Assembly: GCF_000482725.1 (NCBI RefSeq)
Contig: NZ_KI519479.1
Span: 32,331-96,330, forward strand
Direction: 5' to 3'
Source: Psychromonas arctica DSM 14288
GTDB lineage: Bacteria > Pseudomonadota > Gammaproteobacteria > Enterobacterales > Psychromonadaceae
DNA: 64,000 nucleotides
Shown: in pieces, positions 56,335 through 64,000 of the stretch
Layout: each line of letters opens with the position of its first letter
Position numbering within the stretch: position 1 is the stretch's first letter
The notes under the pieces: generated by a model
What the model saw: only the letters and a program-made list of their open reading frames with translations
What the model was told of the DNA's origin: nothing
Database searches by the model: none
Program-made: the position numbers and the translations under genes

Positions 56335-57438
56335 ATGACAGATTTACTATTTCAACCACTTCAATTAGGCAAATTTTCATTAAAAAACCGCATTGTGATG
56401 CCACCGATGACACGTTCTCGTGCTACTCAACCGGGTAATGAAGCAAATGACATCATGGCTAAGTATTATGCACAACGCACAGGTGCAGGGCTTATTATTA
56501 GTGAAGGCACACAAATCTCTGCATTAGGTCAGGGGTATGCTTGGACACCTGGGATATACAGTGCAGAACAAATTGCGGGTTGGAAAAAAGTAACCAATGC
56601 CGTACATGCAAAAGGCGGTGTTATGTTTGCTCAGCTTTGGCATGTTGGTCGAGTATCACACCCAGATAATACGGGTGGTGTTCAACCGATTTCTTCTTCT
56701 ACTTTAAAAGCTGAAAATGTAAAAGTATTTGTTGATGATGGTGTTGGTACACCTGGTTTTGTTGATGTAGTTGAACCTCGTCAAATGACGAAAGCGGATA
56801 TTAAAGCTGTTATTGAAGAATATCGTCAAGCGGCACTGAATGCTCTTGAAGCGGGATTTGATGGTATTGAACTTCATGCTGCTAATGGTTATTTAATCAA
56901 TCAATTCATTGACTCAAATGCCAATAATCGTACTGATGAATACGGCGGCAGTATTGAAAATCGTCTACGTTTTCTAGGTGAAGTGGTTGCTGCAATGGTT
57001 GATGCTATCGGTGCAGATCGCGTGGGAGTTCGTTTAGCGCCGTTTACTTCATTAAACGGTACGGTTGATGAAACGCCTGTAGAAACTTATAGCGCCGCCG
57101 CTGCATTATTGAATACGCATAATGTTGTTTATATTCATATTGCAGAAGTGGATTGGGACGATGCACCTGAAACACCTTTAATATTTAAAGAAAATGTTCG
57201 TGCGGCTTATCAAGGAACATTAATTTACGCGGGACGTTATGATGCTGAAAAAGGCGAGCAAGCTATTAAAAGTGGATTGGCTGATATGATTGGTTTTGGA
57301 CGTCCATTTGTGTCTAATCCCGACTTACCAAACCGTATTAAAAATGGATACCCATTAGCTGCTCATGATCCAGAGTCGTTATTCGGTGGAGCCGAAAAAG
57401 GCTTAACGGATTATCCTGAATACAGTCAGCCTGAGTAA
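56335..57438 (+). CDS. nemA: Old-yellow-enzyme family N-ethylmaleimide reductase
   Basis: NemA is an FMN/NADPH enzyme that reduces electrophilic alkenes and nitro compounds. The 367-aa TIM barrel shows LKNRIVMPPMTRSRA, GLIISEGTQIS, the AQLWHVGRVSHP substrate site, ELHAANGYLINQFID and DMIGFGRPFVSNPDLP. Of two adjacent ATGs, 56335 lies seven bases from AGGA, so I prefer it to 56332. A terminator follows. The usual regulator NemR is not next to it. Confidence 0.94.
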   Translation: MTDLLFQPLQLGKFSLKNRIVMPPMTRSRATQPGNEANDIMAKYYAQRTGAGLIISEGTQISALGQGYAWTPGIYSAEQIAGWKKVTNAVHAKGGVMFAQLWHVGRVSHPDNTGGVQPISSSTLKAENVKVFVDDGVGTPGFVDVVEPRQMTKADIKAVIEEYRQAALNALEAGFDGIELHAANGYLINQFIDSNANNRTDEYGGSIENRLRFLGEVVAAMVDAIGADRVGVRLAPFTSLNGTVDETPVETYSAAAALLNTHNVVYIHIAEVDWDDAPETPLIFKENVRAAYQGTLIYAGRYDAEKGEQAIKSGLADMIGFGRPFVSNPDLPNRIKNGYPLAAHDPESLFGGAEKGLTDYPEYSQPE

Positions 57439-57561
57439 ACTAAGCCATACATTAAAACTATACAAGAATAAATCTAAGCATAGTTAATCTGAATGTTGCA
57501 AATAAGTTAAGCTAATTCTTGTGACTCAGTTAAACTAGTGTGGCTAGTCATTCAGTTTATT

Positions 57562-57597
57562 AAAAGCAACCTTACGGAACAGTTTGGTTGCTTTTTT
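57562..57597 (+). terminator. Terminator after nemA
   Basis: AAAAGCAACC (57562-57571) pairs with GGTTGCTTTT, followed by TT. The longest frame of the next gene runs through it, which argues against an upstream start there. Confidence 0.9.
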
Positions 57598-57642
57598 GTG
57601 TTTATAAAACGTAAAAATAAAACAATTAAAAAGAGAAAACCG

Positions 57643-58488
57643 ATGCGCGGAGAGTTTCATTTATTATTAGCTACATTGCTAGCTGCAGTTGGTTGGATTG
57701 CTTCTAAAATAGTGATTGAGTCAGTACCGGGTGACATCTTTTTATCGGTTCGATTTTTGTTTGCGAGTCTTATCTTATTTCCTTTTTGTTATAAAAAAGT
57801 ATTACGCTTAAACTTCAAACAAGTTATATCAGTGTGTTCCGTTGGCCTTATTTTAGCCGTTTCAATGAAGGTCTGGGTCTATGCGATGTCAATCACTGCC
57901 AGCGTCTCTGAAGGGGCCTTTATCATGAGCTTAGCGATGATTATTGCACCTTTTACTTCATGGTTGTTTTTTCGTCAACGCCCTAATAGAGCATTCTGGT
58001 TCGCGTTACCTATTGCGATTGCTGGCATGATGTTGATGACACTGTCTAATGGTTGGCAGGTAGAGAAAAGCCAATGGTGTTTTTTACTTGCTTCTGCGTT
58101 ACTGTCTATGCATTTTGTATTTAATAAAAAGATGTCCAGCAGTGTTAAGCCGCTTATCTCTATCTTTATACAGTTATTGACGGTAGGCATTTTTACTGCA
58201 CTTTTTGCTGTGTTTAACGAACAAGCTCACTTTGAATTAACCAATTACGTGATAGTTTGGTTCGTTATTTCTGCTGTTGTTGCGACTTCAATCCGTTATT
58301 TATTACAAACCATGGGACAACTTTCAATTAAGATCGAAACTGCCGCATTAATCATGATTTTAGAACCCATTTGGACACTGCTCATGAGCATGGTGGTGCT
58401 TGGAGAAATACTTGAAACACAAAAGCTGATAGGGGCTGCTATTATATTTTTGTCGTTATTTCTTTATATTAAGCTTTCTAGAAGATAG
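57643..58488 (+). CDS. EamA-family (DMT superfamily) transporter
   Basis: The 281-aa protein has ten hydrophobic helices in two EamA repeats (MRGEFHLLLATLLAAVGWIA; AALIMILEPIWTLLMSMVVL). The substrate is unknown. I chose ATG 57643, which starts directly at the first helix after AAGAGAAAA. Further upstream the frame crosses the nemA terminator. It differs clearly from the EamA protein at 17.7 kb. Confidence 0.88.
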   Translation: MRGEFHLLLATLLAAVGWIASKIVIESVPGDIFLSVRFLFASLILFPFCYKKVLRLNFKQVISVCSVGLILAVSMKVWVYAMSITASVSEGAFIMSLAMIIAPFTSWLFFRQRPNRAFWFALPIAIAGMMLMTLSNGWQVEKSQWCFLLASALLSMHFVFNKKMSSSVKPLISIFIQLLTVGIFTALFAVFNEQAHFELTNYVIVWFVISAVVATSIRYLLQTMGQLSIKIETAALIMILEPIWTLLMSMVVLGEILETQKLIGAAIIFLSLFLYIKLSRR

Positions 58489-58563
58489 TGAAGTTTTGTA
58501 GAAAATAGCGCAGTTTTACAAATATTAGCTTAGTGATGAGTTTGCTTTAAAAGAGGAAATAGA

Positions 58564-59187
58564 ATGTACAATCTGGACTTATTTTCAGCGCTAGAAGAGT
58601 CGCCGATTAACATTATTAATTACGATGGGATAGTAGAGTACCATGGGCTGTTAATCCCCTTTGATGAAGCGAATTATTTCTTTGATATCTTGCTTAACAC
58701 CATTCAATGGAAACATGACCAAGCAAATATTTTAGGTGAAGTGATTGTGACCAAGAGAAAGGTCGCTTGGTATGCTAATGAATCTTTTAATTACACTTAT
58801 TCTAATATGACGAAAGTGGCCTTACCCTGGACGCCTGAACTACTAGTATTAAAAAAGAGGGTAGAAGAAGCAACAGGGCATCAGTTTAATTCTTGTTTAT
58901 TAAACCTCTATAGTACTGGTGAAGAAGGGATGGCTTGGCACCATGATGGTGAAACAGACTTACAAAAGAATGGGGCGATTGCTTCATTAAGTTTTGGTGC
59001 AGAGCGTAAGTTTTCTTTTAAACATAAAGTAAACCAAGATACGAAGTCGATTTTCTTACAACATGGCAGTTTATTAGTTATGAAAGGCGCAACTCAAACG
59101 CATTGGTTACATCGATTACCACCGACTAAAAAAGTCAATACGGCTCGTATTAATTTGACGTTTCGTACCATTGATCAGAACTACTAA
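58564..59187 (+). CDS. AlkB-like 2-oxoglutarate/Fe(II) dioxygenase
   Basis: The 207-aa protein belongs to the AlkB family, which repairs alkylated bases by oxidative demethylation. The iron site is His126-x-Asp128 (WHHDGE) with distal His183 (HWLHRLPPTKK), and 2-oxoglutarate would bind the C-terminal ARINLTFR arginines. LNLYSTGEEGMAWHHD matches the ALKBH2/3-like branch rather than classical E. coli AlkB. The start follows AAAAGAGGAAATAG. No ada gene is adjacent. Confidence 0.92.
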   Translation: MYNLDLFSALEESPINIINYDGIVEYHGLLIPFDEANYFFDILLNTIQWKHDQANILGEVIVTKRKVAWYANESFNYTYSNMTKVALPWTPELLVLKKRVEEATGHQFNSCLLNLYSTGEEGMAWHHDGETDLQKNGAIASLSFGAERKFSFKHKVNQDTKSIFLQHGSLLVMKGATQTHWLHRLPPTKKVNTARINLTFRTIDQNY

Positions 59188-59476
59188 ATAATAGGCGATT
59201 AAATAGCTAAGGAACCTGCTAATAGCAATTTCGTTAATTTAATGATCAGATATTAGGCAGGAAAAAGGAGCTAGTTTAAGCCAAAAGTTTTGTAAATGGT
59301 TATTCCCTTTACAAAACTTTTAATCTATCTAACTATACTACGATGTAAATCTGCTACGCTTATGTTCATAGTGGTACAGGTGTAAAGTTGTAAGTTAGAA
59401 CTAAACATATATTTATTGTATTGCAGTTATTGATATTAGCTTAACGGGTATAGGTTAATGAAAGGGAGCAGTGTTA

Positions 59477-60211
59477 GTGAGTCAGCATCAACAAAGCAAT
59501 GATCAGAAAAGTGAGCAGAAAAACAAGGAACAAAAAAATAGCTATCACAACAGTCGTCTATTAAAAATGCTTAAAGGTTATCCGCAAGGGATCAAAGAGT
59601 ATGATCTGTTAACACTGTTACAGCAGCAAGCATCTCCACAAGAACCTCCACAACAAGCAGCAGAGCCACTAAATTCGATAGATACGGCTTACTCGAAAAA
59701 AGAACCTTTTTCTAGAAATGCCACCTTCTTTGATAACTTAGACCTCTTTCAGAAACACTTTCTTTTATTTCATGCACTCTATAAGTTAAATGATCAATTA
59801 CAAGCCGCTCAAGAGGGCATGCTTATTATTGAAGCCTTAAATATTCAATTTTTACCCGCCGAGCAAGGTCAGCAAAATAGAGCTAATGACCCTAAATATA
59901 ATCTACACCTTGAGTTGGCGAATAATGATCCATTAAGGGGTTATTATTTAGATATCAATAATTTGCACGACACATCAAGTGAAGATGTAGCTAATCTACT
60001 AGATAGTTTTTGGCTTAATATTGGGGACAATAGTGAAAAGATCGCTGCATTAACTTTGCTTGAGTTACAAGAGCCATGTGATTTAGTGATGATTAAAAAG
60101 CGCTATCGACAGTTATTGGCAAAATACCATCCTGATAAAGGCGGATGTTTGGAGACGACCAAGGCATTGAATGATGCGATGTCAGTGCTGAAGCGTTGTT
60201 ATTCCGTTTAA
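59477..60211 (+). CDS. J-domain co-chaperone with DNAJ-related N-terminus
   Basis: GTG 59477, eight bases after GGGAG, gives 244 aa. A Gln/Lys-rich N-terminus leads to a DnaJ-related domain (RLLKMLKGYPQGIKEYDLLT; FQKHFLLFHALYKLNDQLQ). The C-terminal ~55 residues are a J domain with the HPD motif (KYHPDKGG), which stimulates Hsp70 ATPase. No G/F or zinc-finger region exists, so it is a specialised partner and not DnaJ itself. A GTG at 59471 is too close to the ribosome-binding site. 59188-59476 upstream is otherwise empty. Confidence 0.88.
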   Translation: MSQHQQSNDQKSEQKNKEQKNSYHNSRLLKMLKGYPQGIKEYDLLTLLQQQASPQEPPQQAAEPLNSIDTAYSKKEPFSRNATFFDNLDLFQKHFLLFHALYKLNDQLQAAQEGMLIIEALNIQFLPAEQGQQNRANDPKYNLHLELANNDPLRGYYLDINNLHDTSSEDVANLLDSFWLNIGDNSEKIAALTLLELQEPCDLVMIKKRYRQLLAKYHPDKGGCLETTKALNDAMSVLKRCYSV

Positions 60212-60352
60212 TTTTAAATTTAATCGCGTTTTTAAAACGTAGTTATTGTAAATGAAGTGAAAAGTGAGCGTTAAGAACGCTGCATCTCTTCTAGATACTA
60301 GATTGTTATTTTTTTAGCTTTATGAGATGTTTGCAACTTACAAAGCCGCAAT

Positions 60353-60388
60353 AAAAAATGCATCGTGTATTAGCACGATGCATTTTTG
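60353..60388. terminator. Bidirectional terminator between convergent genes
   Basis: A 14-bp perfect stem, AAAAATGCATCGTG with CACGATGCATTTTT, has a 6-base loop. It serves the J-domain gene and possibly the lipoprotein gene opposite. The rest of 60212-60529 holds no gene. Confidence 0.92.
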
Positions 60389-60529
60389 TTAACTATTGCC
60401 ATATTTTAAGTGATATTAAAAGCCATTCTTAAAACCTTGTTAAACTTGATATCAAAGTTAAGCTTGATATTAAAAGCTATATTAGGCTAAAAGGTGGTTA
60501 ATTTTTAGATCACCGCAATAGGTTAGTGA

Positions 60530-60886
60530 TTAACAGTCTTTATCTTCAGCGCCTAATTCACCTTTAACATCTTCACAGGCATCTTCTATGGCATTACCTG
60601 TATCAGTTGCTGCGTCTTTTATTTTGTCACCTGCATCGCTAGCTGCACCTTTAGAGTCAGAGACAGCTTCGGTTAGTGTATCACCGGCTTCTCCCGCTGC
60701 ATCTTTAGTATCTGAAACAAGCGTATCTAGGTTATCGCCAGCATTTTCTGCAAATGATTTCGTTTCCGCAGCTGCTTCGTCAATATTTTCACCTGCTGTT
60801 TCTGCGCTATCATCGCTACAAGCCGCTAAACCTAATGTTGACGCAAGTGTTAGTACTAATAGTGTTTTTTGTTTGTTAAAGTTCAT
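60530..60886 (-). CDS. Small acidic Ala/Asp-rich lipoprotein
   Basis: The 118-aa product has a lipoprotein signal ending in LAAC (Cys23), then a low-complexity helical region with repeated DAGDxxxxAxxDxKxA units (TKDAAGEAGDTLTEAVSDSK and similar), ending in KDC. The 11-residue amphipathic repeat resembles LEA-like and YgaU-type stress lipoproteins. Function is unknown. The ribosome-binding site (CTGGAGATCGACT) is good, and a DUF1328 gene lies upstream on the same strand. Confidence 0.85.
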   Translation of the reverse strand: MNFNKQKTLLVLTLASTLGLAACSDDSAETAGENIDEAAAETKSFAENAGDNLDTLVSDTKDAAGEAGDTLTEAVSDSKGAASDAGDKIKDAATDTGNAIEDACEDVKGELGAEDKDC

Positions 60887-60998
60887 AGTCGATCTCCAGT
60901 AATAATTAATTTATGTGATATAGATTCACTTTAATGTTTAAAGTTCAAATGTTTAATGTATATAAATAGGCTCGTTTTAATGCTTAACATTTAAATGC

Positions 60999-61175
60999 TT
61001 AAAGCTTTGGTGTTCGACCTCTTAGTGCGTTAGCAATTAATGAAATCACCAGTAATACGGCAAAGACAAAGAATATTATTTTAGCTATTCCTGTCGCTGC
61101 TCCAGCTATTCCTGCAAAACCTAACACACCTGCAATGATTGCAACGATAAAGAAAGTTAATGCCCAACCTAACAT
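60999..61175 (-). CDS. DUF1328/YtjA-family small membrane protein
   Basis: The 58-aa protein, [20 protein letters not shown] and further to ALRGRTPKL, has two hydrophobic helices and the family's Gly/Ala-rich turn ([12 protein letters not shown]). A clear AAAGGAG precedes the ATG. YtjA-like proteins are small stress-related inner-membrane proteins of unknown function. It lies 112 bp upstream of the lipoprotein gene and may be co-transcribed. Confidence 0.93.
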   Translation of the reverse strand: MLGWALTFFIVAIIAGVLGFAGIAGAATGIAKIIFFVFAVLLVISLIANALRGRTPKL

Positions 61176-61705
61176 GTGACGCTCCTTTTTGTATGTTGAA
61201 TGATATTGTTGATATCTATGTTGCGAGATGCGTGCCAGTTTTTAATGTATTGATTTTATTGTTTTTATTTGGTTTTCTGTTTTTTAGGAAAGTGAGTTGA
61301 AGTAAACTTTACAAGATAAAGTGTAAAGTTTGCAGAGCAAAGAAAGAGTGCACTACTCTATTGACGATGACGATGACAATGACGATGAAGTAGATATTTA
61401 CGTTGTTATTAATATCGACCTGTTATCAATTTATTTTTTAATATTGTTATTACGATGTTGCAATAGGTGGTTTGTTATCGGTGAAGTGCTCAGTACTGTG
61501 AGTGAGGATGATATTGGAGTTGATAGGTAGAACAATCTTTAGGGGGATTTAACTTGTTGTTAATAAATAGAACTGATAACCATCGCTCATCATAAACAAT
61601 GGTTATCAGCCTAGTGGCTGTGTAGCGGAGCAGTTGTTTAGCACTTTTAGCCTCTAAGGTTAAAGGGTTAAACGGATAAAGTTATCTTCAAGGTTTAGCT
61701 CGACG
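61176..61705. other. Gene-free region with a terminator-like hairpin
   Basis: A 66-codon frame at 61330-61530 with TTG start and an Asp run has no ribosome-binding site and is not convincing. CTGATAACCAT (61573-61583) pairs with ATGGTTATCAG (61599-61609), 15-base loop, without T tract. The rest is unremarkable. Confidence 0.5.
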
Positions 61706-63832
61706 TTAAATAATATCTTTAAGCATCGCTAAATTGATTGGTTTTAATAAAGCTTGGTCAATCGCAAACTCGGCTAAGGTTTTTGCACTAATCTCATTAC
61801 CACTGATGATAGTTATTTCACTGTCTGGTAATAACAAGCGTAATTCTTTTGAAAAAGCTAATCCGTTTGCATCGGGTAAGTTGATATCCAGTAAAATACG
61901 GTCGTAAAAATCATCTTTAGTGGGTTGATCTTTACTGGTTAATAAAGCTATCGCTTCAGCAGCACTGTGCGCAATTTGTGTTTTTACATTGAGGTTATTC
62001 AGTAATAACGCTGTTATTTGAGCAGCATCTTGATCGTCTTCAATAATTAAAAACCGTTTTGACACCTCGACAGCCTCTAAATTTTGTGCTGTTGATTGAG
62101 AGCTTGTTGCTGAAGTATTGTTCAGCTTATTTGCATCGAGTTGGATAGCTATTACGTTATCTTTTGTTTGTTGCGACGCGATTAAATTGCCATCTTCAGT
62201 ATTAACAAGTGGTGATGAAGTGTTGTCAGTGCTTTGAGTTTCAATACCAGAAGAGTTTATATTGATGCCTAAACAATTTACTAATGCTCGATATAATACT
62301 TCTCTATCTACCGGTTTTGCCACTACATCATTAAAACCGAGCAATTTTAGTTCTTGATCAACACCCTTCATGGTGGCTGCTGTAACCGCGATAACCGGTG
62401 TGGTGATCTTCATGCTTCTTAATTTGGCAATGGCTCGTTTACCATCTAACACTGGCATATGAATATCCATCAAGATGCTATCAAAGGGCGTACCTTGTAC
62501 CTGTGCTTCGATGATTTTAGTAACTGCTTGGCCACCATTAACTGCATAGCAAACACTTAACCCAAAGGAGCGGCAAATAAAGCCAATTAAGTTTCTAATA
62601 TCTTTTATATCATCAACAATTAAAATACGTCCGCTTATTTGCGGCAGAGTAGCCTCAGGTGCTTGCGCGTTGATAGGGTTAAAGGCAAATGGTTCAATAC
62701 GCGTATTAGATAAATCACCAAGATTTAAACTAATAATGAATTTACTGCCAACATTTTCCTCTGATTCAACTTTTATTGTGCCACCCATCTTTTTTAATAA
62801 TTCGCAGCAGATGGCTAGTCCTAATCCTGCTCCAGCTTCATTCCGAGAAACAATATCTTCAACTTGTTCAAAGGGTTTAAAGATGGTTTTTAATAAATGT
62901 TGAGGAATACCAATACCTGTATCAGTGATAGTAAAATATAAGGTGTTTTTATTCGCTTCTGTTTGTAACCAGATATCAATGGTCACGGCCCCATTATCGG
63001 TAAACTTGATGGCGTTATGAATCAAGTTAATAAAGACCTGCCTTAAACGAATCGGATCGGCATTGATTTCAAGTGGTAGTGGGGTGCTTGTATTGATATT
63101 AAGTGAAATACCTTTGTCTTCTGCTGTCACTGACATTAACGCGTACAGGTCTGTAATAAAGTTGTCTAAGGCAATATTCGCATTATTTAATTCTAATTTA
63201 TCTGCCGCTATTTTAGAGAGATCTAATACGTTATTTAACAGCCCTAATAAATGCTTACCATTATTTAATATTGTATTTAACTCTGATTGAATATGAGTAT
63301 TTTCTTGGTGCGATAATAAGAGTTCCGTATAGCCTAAAATAGAGGTAAGGGGGGTTCGCAGTTCATGGCTTAGATGTGCAACAAACTTATCCTTTGAGCG
63401 ATTTTTAGTCTCAGCTTTAATGCGCTCTAAGCGTTCATTTTCAACTTCTTTACGGGACAGTGCATAACGAATAGCACGATGAAAACGCGTGGTATTAAGT
63501 TCTGACTTGATAACGTAATCAACCGCGCCGGCATCCAGTGCATTATTATCTAATTCGCTATCTGTCTGACCCGTCAACATAATAATGGGAATGGTACAGC
63601 CCGCATTAATCGCTTGTTGTAACACATTTAAACCATTCAATGAACCAAGTTGAAAATCAAGTAAACAGATATCGTGTTTATTTTGCTTGAGTAAGGCTAA
63701 CGCTTCAACTGCACTATCTGTCCATTGAATTTCAAATTGATAATTGGAGACTTGTTGAAGATAGTCACTGGTTAATAGGTAATCATCTTCATCATCTTCT
63801 ACCAGCAATACTCTTTTTATAGATTCAGTCAT
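61706..63832 (-). CDS. Hybrid sensor kinase/response regulator (REC-HisKA-HATPase-REC-REC)
   Basis: The 708-aa soluble protein starts with a receiver domain (RVLLVEDDEDDYLLTSDYLQ, phospho-Asp in ICLLDFQLG, Lys in DYVIKSE). HisKA with the phospho-His motif HLSHELRTPL (about 153) and a HATPase with NLIHNAIKFTDNG, DTGIGIP and GAGLGLAICCELLKKMGG follow. Two further receivers end the protein (RILIVDDIKDIRNLI with ILMDIHMPVLDG; RFLIIEDDQDA with RILLDINLPDANG). There is no membrane or periplasmic sensor, so the input likely arrives through the first receiver. No output domain is fused, so a partner acts downstream. It is a monocistronic-looking gene. Confidence 0.93.
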   Translation of the reverse strand: MTESIKRVLLVEDDEDDYLLTSDYLQQVSNYQFEIQWTDSAVEALALLKQNKHDICLLDFQLGSLNGLNVLQQAINAGCTIPIIMLTGQTDSELDNNALDAGAVDYVIKSELNTTRFHRAIRYALSRKEVENERLERIKAETKNRSKDKFVAHLSHELRTPLTSILGYTELLLSHQENTHIQSELNTILNNGKHLLGLLNNVLDLSKIAADKLELNNANIALDNFITDLYALMSVTAEDKGISLNINTSTPLPLEINADPIRLRQVFINLIHNAIKFTDNGAVTIDIWLQTEANKNTLYFTITDTGIGIPQHLLKTIFKPFEQVEDIVSRNEAGAGLGLAICCELLKKMGGTIKVESEENVGSKFIISLNLGDLSNTRIEPFAFNPINAQAPEATLPQISGRILIVDDIKDIRNLIGFICRSFGLSVCYAVNGGQAVTKIIEAQVQGTPFDSILMDIHMPVLDGKRAIAKLRSMKITTPVIAVTAATMKGVDQELKLLGFNDVVAKPVDREVLYRALVNCLGININSSGIETQSTDNTSSPLVNTEDGNLIASQQTKDNVIAIQLDANKLNNTSATSSQSTAQNLEAVEVSKRFLIIEDDQDAAQITALLLNNLNVKTQIAHSAAEAIALLTSKDQPTKDDFYDRILLDINLPDANGLAFSKELRLLLPDSEITIISGNEISAKTLAEFAIDQALLKPINLAMLKDII

Positions 63833-64000
63833 GGTTAAGTCTTCATTGATTATAATTTAAATTGAATTCAGTATTTAAAGGGTTTTCGCTCTTCAGCTAC
63901 TTGGGTGTTACTTAGAGGCTAGTCAGTACTAGCCCTGTATTATTGTTCAAGTAGTAAGTGATGAGTTCCATTTGTTTGCGGACAAATAATTCAGCACTTT
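63833..64000. other. Right edge: promoter side of the hybrid kinase, possible end of a minus-strand gene
   Basis: GGCTAGT (63917-63923) pairs with ACTAGCC (63928-63934) in a small hairpin. Beyond it, a minus-strand frame from the window edge ends with SANKWNSSLTT and a TGA at 63949-63947. It could be the C-terminus of a gene lying mostly outside. This is too short to name. Confidence 0.3.

Noticed and set aside
61330-61530. 66-codon frame with Asp run (TTG start)
   Set aside because: No ribosome-binding site. The Asp stretch comes from a GATGAC-type simple sequence.

Overview
The window looks like a chromosomal stretch from an AT-rich marine gammaproteobacterium, probably near Psychromonas or related cold-water Alteromonadales. 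This rests on the AT-rich composition, the order nrdR-ribD-ribE-ribBX-ribH-nusB, a Lap/Bpf-type adhesin locus and the look of the conserved proteins. The genus is an inference.

Region by region. 1-11 kb is a c-di-GMP-controlled surface-adhesion operon. It holds the 3' end of a giant RTX adhesin, its type I secretion system (ABC transporter, HlyD-like adaptor, TolC-like channel), an OmpA-like lipoprotein, the periplasmic protease LapG and the degenerate c-di-GMP receptor LapD. A decayed msrA follows. 12-16.5 kb is the riboflavin operon with nrdR and nusB, including a RibBX-type hybrid. 16.6-21.4 kb carries a DUF445 protein, an EamA transporter, a DUF3565 protein, two MITE-like repeats and a striking xylF'-'xylA chimeric pseudogene. 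21.4-31.3 kb is core: metG, mrp/apbC, DUF2164, recR, an unknown gene, ygiQ and rnb. 31.5-36.6 kb is accessory: two identical tRNA-Ser(UGA) genes, a 647-codon unknown gene with a PD-(D/E)XK-like nuclease signature whose 3' end is formed by an IS4-like element, and a START-like lipoprotein. 36.6-50.3 kb is gene-poor and repeat-rich. It holds a PEP-CTERM protein, lipoproteins, a SLC13-type transporter, a c-di-GMP-I (GEMM) riboswitch upstream of an FN3-like lipoprotein, two chemoreceptors, a transglutaminase-like protein and a dispersed repeat of about 290 bp with tandem copies at 49-50 kb. 50.3-55.2 kb joins a PaeA/YtfL-type polyamine-exporter homologue to speA and speB. 55.3-64 kb holds a CBS protein, a gloA remnant before nemA, an EamA transporter, an AlkB-like dioxygenase, a J-domain protein, small envelope proteins and a REC-HK-REC-REC hybrid kinase.

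How they work together. Cyclic di-GMP appears twice: through LapD/LapG, which decides whether the adhesin stays on the surface, and through the GEMM riboswitch. Arginine decarboxylase, agmatinase and the PaeA homologue form a putrescine synthesis and export neighbourhood. Signs of genome decay are frequent: msrA, xylF/xylA and gloA remnants, one IS, MITE-like elements and several 7-9 bp tandem repeats. The least explained coding object is the nuclease-like gene at 32.3-34.3 kb. The least explained non-coding object is the structured repeat family at 37.2, 42.8 and 48.9-50.0 kb.
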